Positions 14,088 through 21,119 of a DNA stretch of 23,560 nt are shown in pieces. Every line of letters begins with the position of its first letter. Positions within the stretch are counted from its first letter, which is position 1. A program made the translations under genes and the position numbers. Under the pieces are notes generated by a model. The model saw only the letters and a program-made list of their open reading frames with translations, was not told the origin of the DNA and made no database searches. Origin of the DNA: Clostridiales bacterium (GTDB lineage Bacteria > Bacillota > Clostridia > Lutisporales > Lutisporaceae); assembly GCA_012842725.1 (NCBI GenBank), contig DUSG01000124.1, positions 1-23,560 on the forward strand. The letters run 5' to 3'.

Positions 14088-16010
14088 AACTCTGATCATC
14101 AATTCCTTTGATATCTCTTTCAGGAATCTTGATTCCATAGTATACGACGTTGAGCCATACAGTGTCCTTTCAAAAGCTGAAGTGAGGAACAGTTTCTCCT
14201 TGGCTCTTGTAATCCCCACATACATGAGCCTTCTTTCTTCCTCCAGTTGATATTCATCGAAATAAGCTCTCTGTGTCGGAAAAAGCCCTTCTTCCAAACC
14301 ACAGATAAACACCACAGGAAACTCCAACCCCTTAGCGCTGTGCAAAGTCATCATGGTTATGCCTTCACGTCTCTCATCCAACCCGTCAATATCTGACATC
14401 AATGCCATATTCTCTAGAAATCCTCCGAGAGAAGTATCTTCATTCTTTTCCTCATATTCCAGTGCGGCAGATATCAGTTCTTTAATATTCTTACTTCTTT
14501 CTTGGTCTTCTTCATCACCTTTCTCCAATTCTTCCAGATATCCGCTTCTTATAATTACTTGGTTTATTACCTCAGACGCCGGTTCCTCTTCCGCTATGCT
14601 CATCAATTCTGCAATAAGCCTCAGAAACTCCTTTATTTTACCCTTTGCCTTCTTATCTATTCCGTCGATGTTGTCAGCCATAAGCAGACTTTCATAAAAT
14701 GAAACGCCTTGTTCAGCAGCATAAGCTTCCAGTGCATTTATGGTAGCCTTCCCTATTCCTCTTTTCGGAACATTTATGATTCTTTTAAGGCTTAAATCCC
14801 CTTCCGGATTCTGTATAACCCTTAGGTAAGCTATTACATCCTTGACTTCCGCCCTATCATAGAATCGGAAACCACCTACAATTTTATATGGTATTCCTCT
14901 AGCCATGCACATTTCTTCAAGTACACGGGACTGAGTATTGGTCCTGTATAGTATGGCAAAATTATTAAGGCTCCTTTGCTCCTGAAAAGCCATTCTGTCT
15001 ATCTGTTCTATGATAAAGTCTGCCTCGTCTCTTTCATCCATGGCTTTATAATACACTATAGGCTTACCTTCACCGTTATCCGTCCAAAGCCTTTTTTTCT
15101 TCCTTCCAAAATTGTTGCTTATGACGCTGTTAGCCGCGTCCAGTATTGTCTGGGTAGAACGGTAATTTTGTTCTAGCTTTATAACTTTTGCATCAGGAAA
15201 ATCCTTTTCAAAATTCAATATATTTCCTATGTCAGCACCTCTCCAGCTGTAAATGCTCTGGTCATCATCCCCGACAACACAGAGATTTCTGTGATTTTTG
15301 GCCAGTAGATTAACCAACATATATTGACAATAATTTGTATCCTGATACTCATCTACCATTATGTATTTAAACTTCTGCTGATAATGCTCCAGCACATCAG
15401 GACGGTATTGAAAAAGTTCTACAGTCTTGAACAATATATCGTCAAAATCCAATGCATTGTTGGCCATAAGCTTTTTCTGATAAAGTGAATAAATATCAGC
15501 TATCTTTTTGGTTCTAAAATCTCTTCCATATCTATCGAAAAACTTGTCCGGACCTATAAGCTTATCTTTTGCTCTGGATATGGTAGATAATACCTCTTTG
15601 GGTGGAAAATTCTTTTCATTATAATTAAGCTCTTTTAAGCACTCTTTTATAAGCCTTACCTGATCATCCGTATCAAATATTATGAAATTCCTTTTATAGC
15701 CTTCAAGCTTCTCAATCTCCATCCTAAGAATTCTGGCGCATGCAGAATGAAAGGTAGATACCCACATATCATAGGAGAACTCCAGAAGGCTCTCGACCCT
15801 TTCCTTCATCTCTTTTGCAGCCTTGTTGGTAAATGTAATGGCCAGAATATTGGATGGATTAACGTTTTTCACATTTATCAGATACGCAATTCTATGGGTA
15901 AGCACTCTGGTCTTTCCTGAACCTGCACCGGCCAATATAAGCAACGGTCCTTCCGTATGTTCTACCGCTTCTCTCTGCTGTTTGTTCAGATTGTTCAAAA
16001 GATTGTTCAT
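14085..16010 (-). CDS. pcrA: UvrD/PcrA-type 3'-5' DNA helicase, C-terminally short
   Basis: PcrA is an ATP-driven superfamily 1A helicase acting in repair and in clearing replication/transcription conflicts. Motifs seen: Walker A GAGSGKT (28-34), motif Ia ITFTNKAAKEMKERV, motif II DEYQDTN, motif III GDDDQSIYSWRGA, motif IV QNYRSTQTIL, motif V MMTLHSAKGLEFPVVF and motif VI VGITRAKEKLFLTSAF. The ATG at 16008-16010 follows GGAGGTTAAG; an upstream TTG lies inside that site. The protein has 641 residues, whereas Bacillus PcrA proteins have about 724-740. It stops at ESRFLKEISKELMIRV, where family members continue with a linker and a C-terminal Tudor-like domain that binds RNA polymerase. The stop codon lies at the edge of a heptad repeat array, so the tail may have been lost. 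The helicase core is intact. Confidence 0.93.
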   Translation of the reverse strand: MNNLLNNLNKQQREAVEHTEGPLLILAGAGSGKTRVLTHRIAYLINVKNVNPSNILAITFTNKAAKEMKERVESLLEFSYDMWVSTFHSACARILRMEIEKLEGYKRNFIIFDTDDQVRLIKECLKELNYNEKNFPPKEVLSTISRAKDKLIGPDKFFDRYGRDFRTKKIADIYSLYQKKLMANNALDFDDILFKTVELFQYRPDVLEHYQQKFKYIMVDEYQDTNYCQYMLVNLLAKNHRNLCVVGDDDQSIYSWRGADIGNILNFEKDFPDAKVIKLEQNYRSTQTILDAANSVISNNFGRKKKRLWTDNGEGKPIVYYKAMDERDEADFIIEQIDRMAFQEQRSLNNFAILYRTNTQSRVLEEMCMARGIPYKIVGGFRFYDRAEVKDVIAYLRVIQNPEGDLSLKRIINVPKRGIGKATINALEAYAAEQGVSFYESLLMADNIDGIDKKAKGKIKEFLRLIAELMSIAEEEPASEVINQVIIRSGYLEELEKGDEEDQERSKNIKELISAALEYEEKNEDTSLGGFLENMALMSDIDGLDERREGITMMTLHSAKGLEFPVVFICGLEEGLFPTQRAYFDEYQLEEERRLMYVGITRAKEKLFLTSAFERTLYGSTSYTMESRFLKEISKELMIRV

Positions 16011-16052
16011 CTTAACCTCCAAAATTATACTCGGCTTATTTTATTCTTCTAT

Positions 16053-16079
16053 TTTATAACAACTAAAGTGATTGCACAA
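16053..16079 (-). promoter_or_regulatory. Possible pcrA promoter (extended -10)
   Basis: On the minus strand TATAAA (16053-16058) is preceded by TG one base upstream, an extended -10 form. A poor -35-like TTGTGC lies 15 bp upstream (16074-16079). It is about 40 bp before the pcrA ATG. The match is modest. Confidence 0.35.
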
Positions 16080-16214
16080 GCTGTTACAACACCACATAAA
16101 AGGTTTAAAGCGGGTTCTCTGTATAATATTCTGCATAATGAATTATATTATGAAAAAAACATAGTAACTTAAGTCAAACATATGAATAAGCAAATACGGT
16201 TAAGGAGTGAAAAC

Positions 16215-16457
16215 ATGGATAAAGATAAGTTTACAAACAAATCAAACGCAATAGAGCAGAATATAATCGACAAAACATATAATGGAGCTGATTATCCTAT
16301 AATTGAGAGGGAATACAATGCTTATTATTTCCCCGAAAATTACGATCCTGACAATCTGGAAGACCAGAGCAGGGCTATTGAAAACTGCTTTAATGAGCAA
16401 TGCAAAGTTAAGGTTTGGAAGGACGTAAAACAAAATAGGAGGGTAAAACCCTCCTAA
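16215..16457 (+). CDS. Small acidic protein of unknown function
   Basis: This is an 80-residue plus-strand gene in a region otherwise read from the minus strand. The ATG at 16215 has AAGGAGTG 5 nt upstream; an earlier in-frame ATG at 16182 lacks such a site and is rejected. The protein is hydrophilic, with an aromatic, acidic middle (GADYPIIEREYNAYYFPENYD then PDNLEDQSRA), two cysteines (CFNEQC) and a basic tail (KVWKDVKQNRRVKPS). No membrane segment or signal peptide is seen, and I recognise no family. Its final codons lie within the hairpin that terminates the convergent EamA gene, and the two stop codons overlap by 3 bp. It diverges from pcrA, so 16011-16214 should contain promoters in both directions. 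Confidence 0.65.
   Translation: MDKDKFTNKSNAIEQNIIDKTYNGADYPIIEREYNAYYFPENYDPDNLEDQSRAIENCFNEQCKVKVWKDVKQNRRVKPS
16436..16456. terminator. Terminator shared by the convergent small gene and EamA gene
   Basis: TAGGAGGGT (16436-16444) pairs perfectly with ACCCTCCTA (16448-16456) around a 3-nt AAA loop. On the minus strand it is followed by ATTTTGTTTT, giving an intrinsic terminator for the EamA gene whose TAG stop lies inside the stem. On the plus strand CCTTTTT follows after AAA. It also encodes the last residues of the plus-strand gene. Confidence 0.75.
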
Positions 16458-17332
16458 ACCTTTTTCAATACCGCTATCACCAAGGATGAAAGAATGAGAC
16501 CTGCACCTATCAATCCTTTGAAAAGAATTGTTTCTTTGAGAATGAAATAAGACATTATCAACGTAAATAACGGTTCACCTAAGAATAGTATACCTGCGCT
16601 TTCAGGGCTGGCCACCTTCTGTGCCCTGGTCTGAAATAATGTTGTCATGCCGGTACATAAAACTCCTATTATTATGATGGGAATCAAGCCATTCTTAATA
16701 TATTCCAAACTGAATCCTTCAACAAAAACAGCAGCAATAATGCAACATACTGAAACTACAATAAGTTGAATGAGGGTAAGCAATGTATCTTCTATATTTT
16801 TCCCGTGCCTGTCCAAAGCCAATACATACATGGTATAGACTATCGAAGAAGCTATTGCCAATGCATCCCCGTAATTGAAACCCGTACCGTTTATTCCGGA
16901 AATCAATACCATACCTGCCAGAGACAACACAACACTTATCACTATCCATTTGGAAGGTAACATCTTCTTCCTTATTGTTTCTGCCAAAGGTATGAATAAT
17001 ACAGATAAAGATACTAAAAATGCAGATTTTGATGCACTGGTATAATTCAGACAAATAACACCAAATGCATAAGAACCAAAAACCAGAATTCCTAAAGGGA
17101 TACCTATTTTTAAATCCTGTTTTTTTATTCTCACCACATTGCTGGGTTGTAAAGCAAAAACAAAGATGGTTCCTATTACGAATCTGCCCATCAAAAGATG
17201 ATATGATGGTATATCTCCTATGTGCTTTTTAATTATAATAGTCGCTAAAGCCCAACTGAAAGCTACAAAAAGTAATTCTGCATAAGCTTTTAATCGTTTT
17301 GCTTCCAATACGCTTGAATTCATTTCCGTCAT
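16454..17332 (-). CDS. DMT superfamily (EamA) transporter
   Basis: This 292-residue membrane protein has about ten hydrophobic helices arranged as two EamA repeats (about residues 15-140 and 150-290). Typical signatures are FSWALATIIIKKHIGDIPSY in helix 1, LNYTSASKSAFLVSLSVLFI in the first repeat and QTRAQKVASPESAGILFLGE followed by PLFTLIMSYFILKE in the second. Such proteins export or import metabolites such as amino acids or sugars across the cytoplasmic membrane; the substrate cannot be read from the sequence. Its position after two homoserine dehydrogenase genes makes a threonine/homoserine or related amino-acid exporter conceivable, but this is only context. The ATG follows AGGAGAAG by 5 nt. 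It has its own strong promoter overlapping the hom stop codon and a terminator at its end, so it can be a single-gene transcript. Confidence 0.9.
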   Translation of the reverse strand: MTEMNSSVLEAKRLKAYAELLFVAFSWALATIIIKKHIGDIPSYHLLMGRFVIGTIFVFALQPSNVVRIKKQDLKIGIPLGILVFGSYAFGVICLNYTSASKSAFLVSLSVLFIPLAETIRKKMLPSKWIVISVVLSLAGMVLISGINGTGFNYGDALAIASSIVYTMYVLALDRHGKNIEDTLLTLIQLIVVSVCCIIAAVFVEGFSLEYIKNGLIPIIIIGVLCTGMTTLFQTRAQKVASPESAGILFLGEPLFTLIMSYFILKETILFKGLIGAGLILSSLVIAVLKKV

Positions 17333-17368
17333 TTTAACTTCTCCTAATCATTATAATCACGATAAATA

Positions 17369-17396
17369 ATTATAGCATATTTAAAAAAATTAACAA
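17369..17396 (-). promoter_or_regulatory. Promoter of the EamA gene
   Basis: On the minus strand TTGTTA (17391-17396) and a perfect TATAAT (17369-17374) are 16 bp apart, with TGC directly before the -10 (extended -10). The -35 overlaps the stop codon of the ACT-type homoserine dehydrogenase gene. Confidence 0.7.
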
Positions 17397-18682
17397 TATC
17401 CATTATCTTCAACACGAATAATGCTTGATATGCCGTTTACCACATCCAGAGATTCTATAACCTCTATGGCTTTCTTGAAACTATTCTCTCCTACTCTTGC
17501 GGTAATCCACACAATTTCTGCTTTATCTCCTTCTGTCTTTTTCTGAAGCACAGATTCTATGCTTACCCCAAAGTTTCCAAATACGGTAGCAATTTTAGCC
17601 AGAACCCCCGGCTTATTTATCACATTCATTCTTGTATAATAACCGGTCTTCATTTCATCTACATAATCTCTATCAGTAAAACAACTGCAATTGGGGCGCA
17701 TATTATTATTCATTACAATCTGTGAAGCTATAGCCATTATATCCGCTGCTACAGAGTTGCCGGTAGCCGTCTGCCCTGCGCCGGGTCCATAAAACATTAA
17801 CTCTCCTGCTGCCTCTGAATATATGAATACAGCATTATTTACTCCCATTACCCCGGCCAAAGGATGCGCCTTAGGAAGCATGACAGGGCTTACGCTTATT
17901 TCCAGTTTACCGTCCACATCCTGTGCGATGCCCAGCAGTTTTATTGTCCAACCCAATTCATTCCCGTATTCAATATCCAACCGGCTTATTTGGGATATGC
18001 CTTCTCTTTTTACTTTATCTATATCTACCTTTGTATGAAACCCTATGGATGATAATATGGCCATTTTGTACGCAGCATCGAATCCTTCCACATCCGCTGT
18101 TGGATCAGCCTCTGCATAACCCAAATCCTGAGCTTCTCTCAGGGCATCTTCATATTTGCTGCCATCCTGGGACATCTTTGTCAAAATATAATTGGTGGTT
18201 CCATTGACTATTCCCATTATCTTTTTTATCCTGTCTGTAGCCAATGAATTTTTCAAAGCACGGATAATTGGTATGCCACCGCAAACACTTGCTTCAAAAC
18301 ATAAACTTAAACCATTTTCATCTGCCTTAGACAGAATTTCTCTGCCTTTTTTAGCCATAATCTCTTTATTGGCTGTAACCACATGTTTACCCCTGTCTAA
18401 AGCTTTCATTATATATGAAAATGCCGGTTCCAGACCTCCCATAAGCTCCACAACGATATCCACATCAGGGTTTTCCAATATATCGTCGGCATTGGATGTA
18501 AACAGATGTTCAGGTGCTTCAATGAGCCTCTTTCTGTTCATATCCCTTACCAGGATTTTTACAACTTCTACATCTGCCCCTACCTGATTGGCAATTAGCT
18601 CTCTGTTTTCCGTCAATATCTTATAAGTCCCAGTGCCAACAGTTCCAAAACCCATTAAGGCTACTTTGACTTTTTTTCTCAT
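17390..18682 (-). CDS. hom: Homoserine dehydrogenase with ACT domain
   Basis: This enzyme reduces aspartate semialdehyde to homoserine with NAD(P)H, the branch point to threonine and methionine. With the ATG at 18680-18682 it is 430 residues, the standard length of Gram-positive Hom. The N-terminal Rossmann domain has GFGTVGTG. The catalytic domain shows GIVNGTTNYILTKM and DPTADVEGFDAAYKMAIL, with the conserved Asp and Lys residues. Residues from about 350 on (YYTRMNVINKPGVLAKIATV) form an ACT domain expected to sense threonine or another amino acid. A TTG upstream lies inside the ribosome binding site GGAGGAAG and is rejected. It has its own promoter (18758-18786). A second, shorter paralogue lies upstream, separated by the structured element. 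Confidence 0.95.
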   Translation of the reverse strand: MRKKVKVALMGFGTVGTGTYKILTENRELIANQVGADVEVVKILVRDMNRKRLIEAPEHLFTSNADDILENPDVDIVVELMGGLEPAFSYIMKALDRGKHVVTANKEIMAKKGREILSKADENGLSLCFEASVCGGIPIIRALKNSLATDRIKKIMGIVNGTTNYILTKMSQDGSKYEDALREAQDLGYAEADPTADVEGFDAAYKMAILSSIGFHTKVDIDKVKREGISQISRLDIEYGNELGWTIKLLGIAQDVDGKLEISVSPVMLPKAHPLAGVMGVNNAVFIYSEAAGELMFYGPGAGQTATGNSVAADIMAIASQIVMNNNMRPNCSCFTDRDYVDEMKTGYYTRMNVINKPGVLAKIATVFGNFGVSIESVLQKKTEGDKAEIVWITARVGENSFKKAIEVIESLDVVNGISSIIRVEDNGYC

Positions 18683-18757
18683 ATGTACTTCCTCCAATCC
18701 TAATCTTGTGTTATGTTATTGTTTGTATAATAAGAACATGTGTATATAATAATAAAC

Positions 18758-18786
18758 ATTTTACCAGCCTTTAATGGGTTTTGCAA
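18758..18786 (-). promoter_or_regulatory. Promoter of the ACT-type hom gene
   Basis: On the minus strand TTGCAA (-35, 18781-18786) and TAAAAT (-10, 18758-18763) are 17 bp apart. It gives a leader of roughly 65-70 nt. It starts just after direct-repeat copy A. Confidence 0.6.
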
Positions 18787-18792
18787 TATATA

Positions 18793-18827
18793 AAGGTTAT
18801 AAGTCCATACAAACTTATATCCTTTAG
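18793..18827. repeat. Direct repeat copy A, hairpin-forming (13-8-13)
   Basis: Copy A matches copy B (19100-19134) at 33 of 35 positions. Within it, arms AAAGGTTATAAGT and ACTTATATCCTTT pair at 12 of 13 positions around the 8-base spacer CCATACAA. It is therefore both a direct repeat of copy B and an imperfect palindrome. Copy A is not part of a gene. Confidence 0.85.
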
Positions 18828-18851
18828 GACAGTAGACAAAGGGTTATAAAG

Positions 18852-19075
18852 TAGAATGGCAATTTATATCGGTGCACATTTATGCATTTTAGCAACAGGT
18901 CTCTGCGCAGGCTTTGATGAAAAGTCTGTAAAGCCGGCATGGAGGCCAGCTTAGGTGCCATTATTTGCGAAGCAAAGGTCAAGGATGACCGTTTGGCACC
19001 ATTAAAACTTTTCCAAAGGCAAGCAGTAGCCCTGTCAAAATGCATAACCAGTGCAAAGATATACATGCCATTCTA
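18852..19075. ncRNA. Unidentified self-complementary element, candidate structured RNA or MITE
   Basis: The ends pair as perfect inverted repeats (TAGAATGGCA 18852-18861 with 19066-19075). Further nested helices follow inward: 18866-18870 with 19058-19062, 18874-18877 with 19051-19054, ten perfect base pairs 18881-18890 with 19037-19046, and 18895-18899 with 19031-19035. The inner part holds a hairpin (18910-18915 with 18930-18935) and a compact three-way junction: a closing helix 18954-18960 with 18994-19000, enclosing hairpins TTTGC-GAA-GCAAA (18964-18976) and GGTCA-AGGA-TGACC (18977-18990). About 57 base pairs are nested without conflict. No reading frame, transposase, or known riboswitch, T-box, 6S, SRP, RNase P or tmRNA signature was seen. 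The transcribed strand is unknown. It may be a noncoding RNA or a small non-autonomous mobile element with terminal inverted repeats. Confidence 0.6.
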
Positions 19076-19099
19076 GCACAGTATTGTTTGTTTTCAAAT

Positions 19100-19134
19100 T
19101 GAAAGATTATAAGTCTATACAAACTTATATCCTT
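19100..19134. repeat. Direct repeat copy B, contains 3' end of hom2
   Basis: Arms AAAGATTATAAGT and ACTTATATCCTTT surround the spacer CTATACAA. The hom2 stop codon (TAG on the minus strand, 19115-19117) lies in this spacer, and the last codons of hom2 form one arm. On the minus strand the hairpin may also act as a weak terminator, although only CTTTCAATTTG follows. Confidence 0.85.
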
Positions 19135-20146
19135 TATGTATATTGATTATATCTCTCAATATGGAAGCGGCTGCTGCTTTGGTGCCGGAAGCTCCCCCAA
19201 TTATCGTTAAATCTCCCAAAGTATCAGTAACATATCTAACGCCTTTGTTTTTCCCATCTACTCCGTAAAGAGGATGAGATGAATCTATCTCCTCCAATAC
19301 AACGGACATGTCGAGTTTTTCTCCGTCTCTTACAGCTTTGCCTATTAATTTCAGCTTTCTGCCTCTCGTTTTGGCATTGAATATGTCCTTTTGAGTTATA
19401 CCGGTAATTCCTGATATTTTAACATCTTTGAGGGTTTTTTCTTCACCCATTAGCACATTGACAAGGATAAGCATCTTTATGGCAGTATCCCATCCCTCTA
19501 TGTCATAAGACGGGTCCCTTTCCGCAATACCCAAATCCTGTGCCGTTTTCAGCGCTTCATTATAATTTATACCCTTTTCTTCCATCAGTTGTATGATAAA
19601 GTTGGTGGTTCCATTTAGTATTCCTTCTATAGAGAGTATTTCTGAACCTGCCAGATCCATGAAACCGGCATTTATTGAAGGTAAAGCACCACCGGTAGTG
19701 CAACCTATGCCCAATTGGACACCATTGTCCTTGGCTATATTTTTCAGCTTCTTATATGCCAGAACTACAGGTCCCTTATTTCCTGTAACAACATGGATTC
19801 CGCTTTCCAGAGCCTGCGTAATATGGCTGAGTCCGGGCTCTCCCGTATCTTTGTTGGTTGGAGTAAGCTCTATGAGCATATCAATATCCTTATTGGATAT
19901 AATGTCCTCTATGGACAAGTTTGGGTTGCCACCCTTAGGATATATGGATACGTTTCTTTCCAGAGAAACAAATTCGAAAAAATCCGCTTTGTCTATCCCA
20001 TTTGGATTATACACTCCACCTTTGCTGCTCAAAACATATTTTAAAGCTATATTAAGCCCCTGTGTCATCAACTGCTTTTCCTTCTCCTGCAGCAACTGGA
20101 TTAAAGCTTTTCCTACTCCACCGCATCCTATTAATGCAATATTCAT
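19115..20146 (-). CDS. Short homoserine dehydrogenase paralogue lacking ACT domain
   Basis: This 343-residue protein belongs to the homoserine dehydrogenase family, which converts aspartate semialdehyde and homoserine. The Rossmann motif is GCGGVGKA near the N-terminus. The middle has VVTGNKGPVV, GILNGTTNFIIQLMEEKG, and RDPSYDIEGWDTAIKMLIL with the catalytic Asp/Lys positions of the family. It ends shortly after the catalytic domain, so the regulatory ACT domain of its neighbour is absent. A longer frame reaching 20215 would extend into the REP hairpin; the ATG at 20144-20146 is chosen because AAGGAGGTGG lies just before it. The last codons form part of direct-repeat copy B. It could be a feedback-insensitive isozyme or act on a related substrate; the sequence does not decide. 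Transcription may come from the hbd side or a nearby unseen promoter. Confidence 0.87.
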   Translation of the reverse strand: MNIALIGCGGVGKALIQLLQEKEKQLMTQGLNIALKYVLSSKGGVYNPNGIDKADFFEFVSLERNVSIYPKGGNPNLSIEDIISNKDIDMLIELTPTNKDTGEPGLSHITQALESGIHVVTGNKGPVVLAYKKLKNIAKDNGVQLGIGCTTGGALPSINAGFMDLAGSEILSIEGILNGTTNFIIQLMEEKGINYNEALKTAQDLGIAERDPSYDIEGWDTAIKMLILVNVLMGEEKTLKDVKISGITGITQKDIFNAKTRGRKLKLIGKAVRDGEKLDMSVVLEEIDSSHPLYGVDGKNKGVRYVTDTLGDLTIIGGASGTKAAAASILRDIINIHKGYKFV

Positions 20147-20172
20147 ATCTCCACCTCCTTCTAAGACACCAA

Positions 20173-20253
20173 GTGAGACACTAGGGACGGTTCTCTGTGT
20201 CTCACACGCTTCCAAAAAAGGTGAGACATGGAGAACCGTCCCCGATGTCTCAC
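20173..20253. repeat. REP/MITE-like long hairpin
   Basis: An 81-nt imperfect palindrome lies between hbd and hom2. Outer arms GTGAGACA (20173-20180) and TGTCTCAC (20246-20253) are perfect. Inner arms 20184-20205 and 20221-20242 pair over 22 positions, 20 Watson-Crick and two G-U in RNA, around a 15-nt loop. The core GGGACGGTTCTC with TGTGTCTCAC is of the type I know from dispersed intergenic repeats in many Clostridia, sometimes next to IS200-like REP-associated transposases. No transposase is present here. It may also end hbd transcripts. Confidence 0.85.
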
Positions 20254-20268
20254 CCGTGGCTCATGTTA

Positions 20269-21105
20269 TTACTTGCTGTAGTCGTAGAATCCTTTGCCGG
20301 TCTTTCTACCTAACAGATTTCCTCTTACCATCTTCCTCAACAATGGATGAGGTCTATATTTTGGATCGCCAAATTCATTATACAATACTTCCATAATAGC
20401 AAGGCAAACATCGTTTCCTATAAGGTCTGCCAGAGCCAATGGTCCCATAGGATGATTTGCGCCAAGTTTCATGGCTTCGTCTATGTCTTCTGCCTTGGCT
20501 ATGCCTTCTGCCAATATTCCTACTGCTTCATTTATCATAGGTATAAGTATTCTGTTTACGACAAAACCCGGTGCTTCTTCTACTTCTATAGGTTTCTTGC
20601 CTACCTTTTCTGCTATCTCAAATACCTTATCCCTGGTTTCCTGGGATGTGGCTATACCTTTTATTACTTCTACCAGTTTCATCAATGGTACAGGATTGAA
20701 AAAGTGCATTCCGATTACCTTGTCAGGTCTGCTAGTAACACTTGCAATTTCTGTTATGGATAATGACGAAGTATTTGTTGCCAGAATAGCTTCAGGCTTG
20801 CATATTTTATCAAGCTCAGCAAATAGCTCTTTTTTCACATTAAGGTCTTCTGCAGCAGCTTCAATGATTAAATCTGCATCTTTAGCTGCTTCAAGATCCT
20901 GGACTGATTTGATATTTCCCAAGATTTTATCTTTGTCTTCTTCAGTCATTTTGCCTTTCTCTACTAACTTTTGGAGTGACTTGACAATTACATTCATTCC
21001 TTTGCCTGGGGTTCTCTCTCTCATTGTAACTTCAATACCAGCCTGAGCAAAGGTCTGAACGATTCCAGTACCCATGGTTCCGGATCCCAATACAAATACT
21101 TTCAT
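20269..21105 (-). CDS. hbd: 3-hydroxybutyryl-CoA dehydrogenase
   Basis: Hbd interconverts acetoacetyl-CoA and 3-hydroxybutyryl-CoA with NAD(P)H in the butyrate pathway. With the ATG at 21103-21105 the protein has 278 residues, the usual length for this single-domain-pair family. The nucleotide-binding motif is GSGTMGTGI, followed by NTSSLSITEIAS, HFFNPVPLMKLVEVI and EEAPGFVVNRILIPM NEA-type segments that carry the catalytic Ser, His, Glu and Asn positions. The C-terminal domain ends PHPLLRKMVRGNLLGRKTGK GFYDYSK, typical of the family. A longer frame to 21195 overlaps crt and has no ribosome binding site, whereas CGGAGGTG precedes the chosen ATG. It follows crt after 14 bp and a REP-like hairpin comes after it. 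Confidence 0.95.
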   Translation of the reverse strand: MKVFVLGSGTMGTGIVQTFAQAGIEVTMRERTPGKGMNVIVKSLQKLVEKGKMTEEDKDKILGNIKSVQDLEAAKDADLIIEAAAEDLNVKKELFAELDKICKPEAILATNTSSLSITEIASVTSRPDKVIGMHFFNPVPLMKLVEVIKGIATSQETRDKVFEIAEKVGKKPIEVEEAPGFVVNRILIPMINEAVGILAEGIAKAEDIDEAMKLGANHPMGPLALADLIGNDVCLAIMEVLYNEFGDPKYRPHPLLRKMVRGNLLGRKTGKGFYDYSK

Positions 21106-21119
21106 CTGATGCACCTCCG

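Larger units (their letters stand above)
18683..19114. other. 432-bp gap between two homoserine dehydrogenase genes
   Basis: This gap holds no convincing gene. In minus-strand order it contains a hairpin-forming direct repeat at the hom2 end (copy B), a self-complementary element (18852-19075), a second direct-repeat copy (copy A), the hom promoter and the hom leader. An 80-codon minus-strand frame at 18824-19066 lies almost wholly inside the structured element and has no ribosome binding site that I can see. Confidence 0.7.

Noticed and set aside
18824..19066. 80-codon minus-strand reading frame between hom2 and hom
   Set aside because: It lies almost wholly within the self-complementary element, has no visible ribosome binding site and no protein-like motif pattern.
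18683..19114. T-box, lysine or SAM riboswitch controlling hom
   Set aside because: The T-box GGTGGTACCGCG motif and the conserved cores of the lysine and SAM classes were not found on either strand, and the element ends before the hom promoter.
20147..20215. N-terminal extension of the short homoserine dehydrogenase
   Set aside because: The extra codons lie partly in the REP-like hairpin. A strong AAGGAGGTGG site precedes the internal ATG that begins the Rossmann fold.
19593..20396. 267-codon plus-strand frame opposite hom2 and hbd
   Set aside because: It is antisense to well-supported genes and low-complexity Ser/Pro-rich, as expected from the opposite strand of coding DNA.
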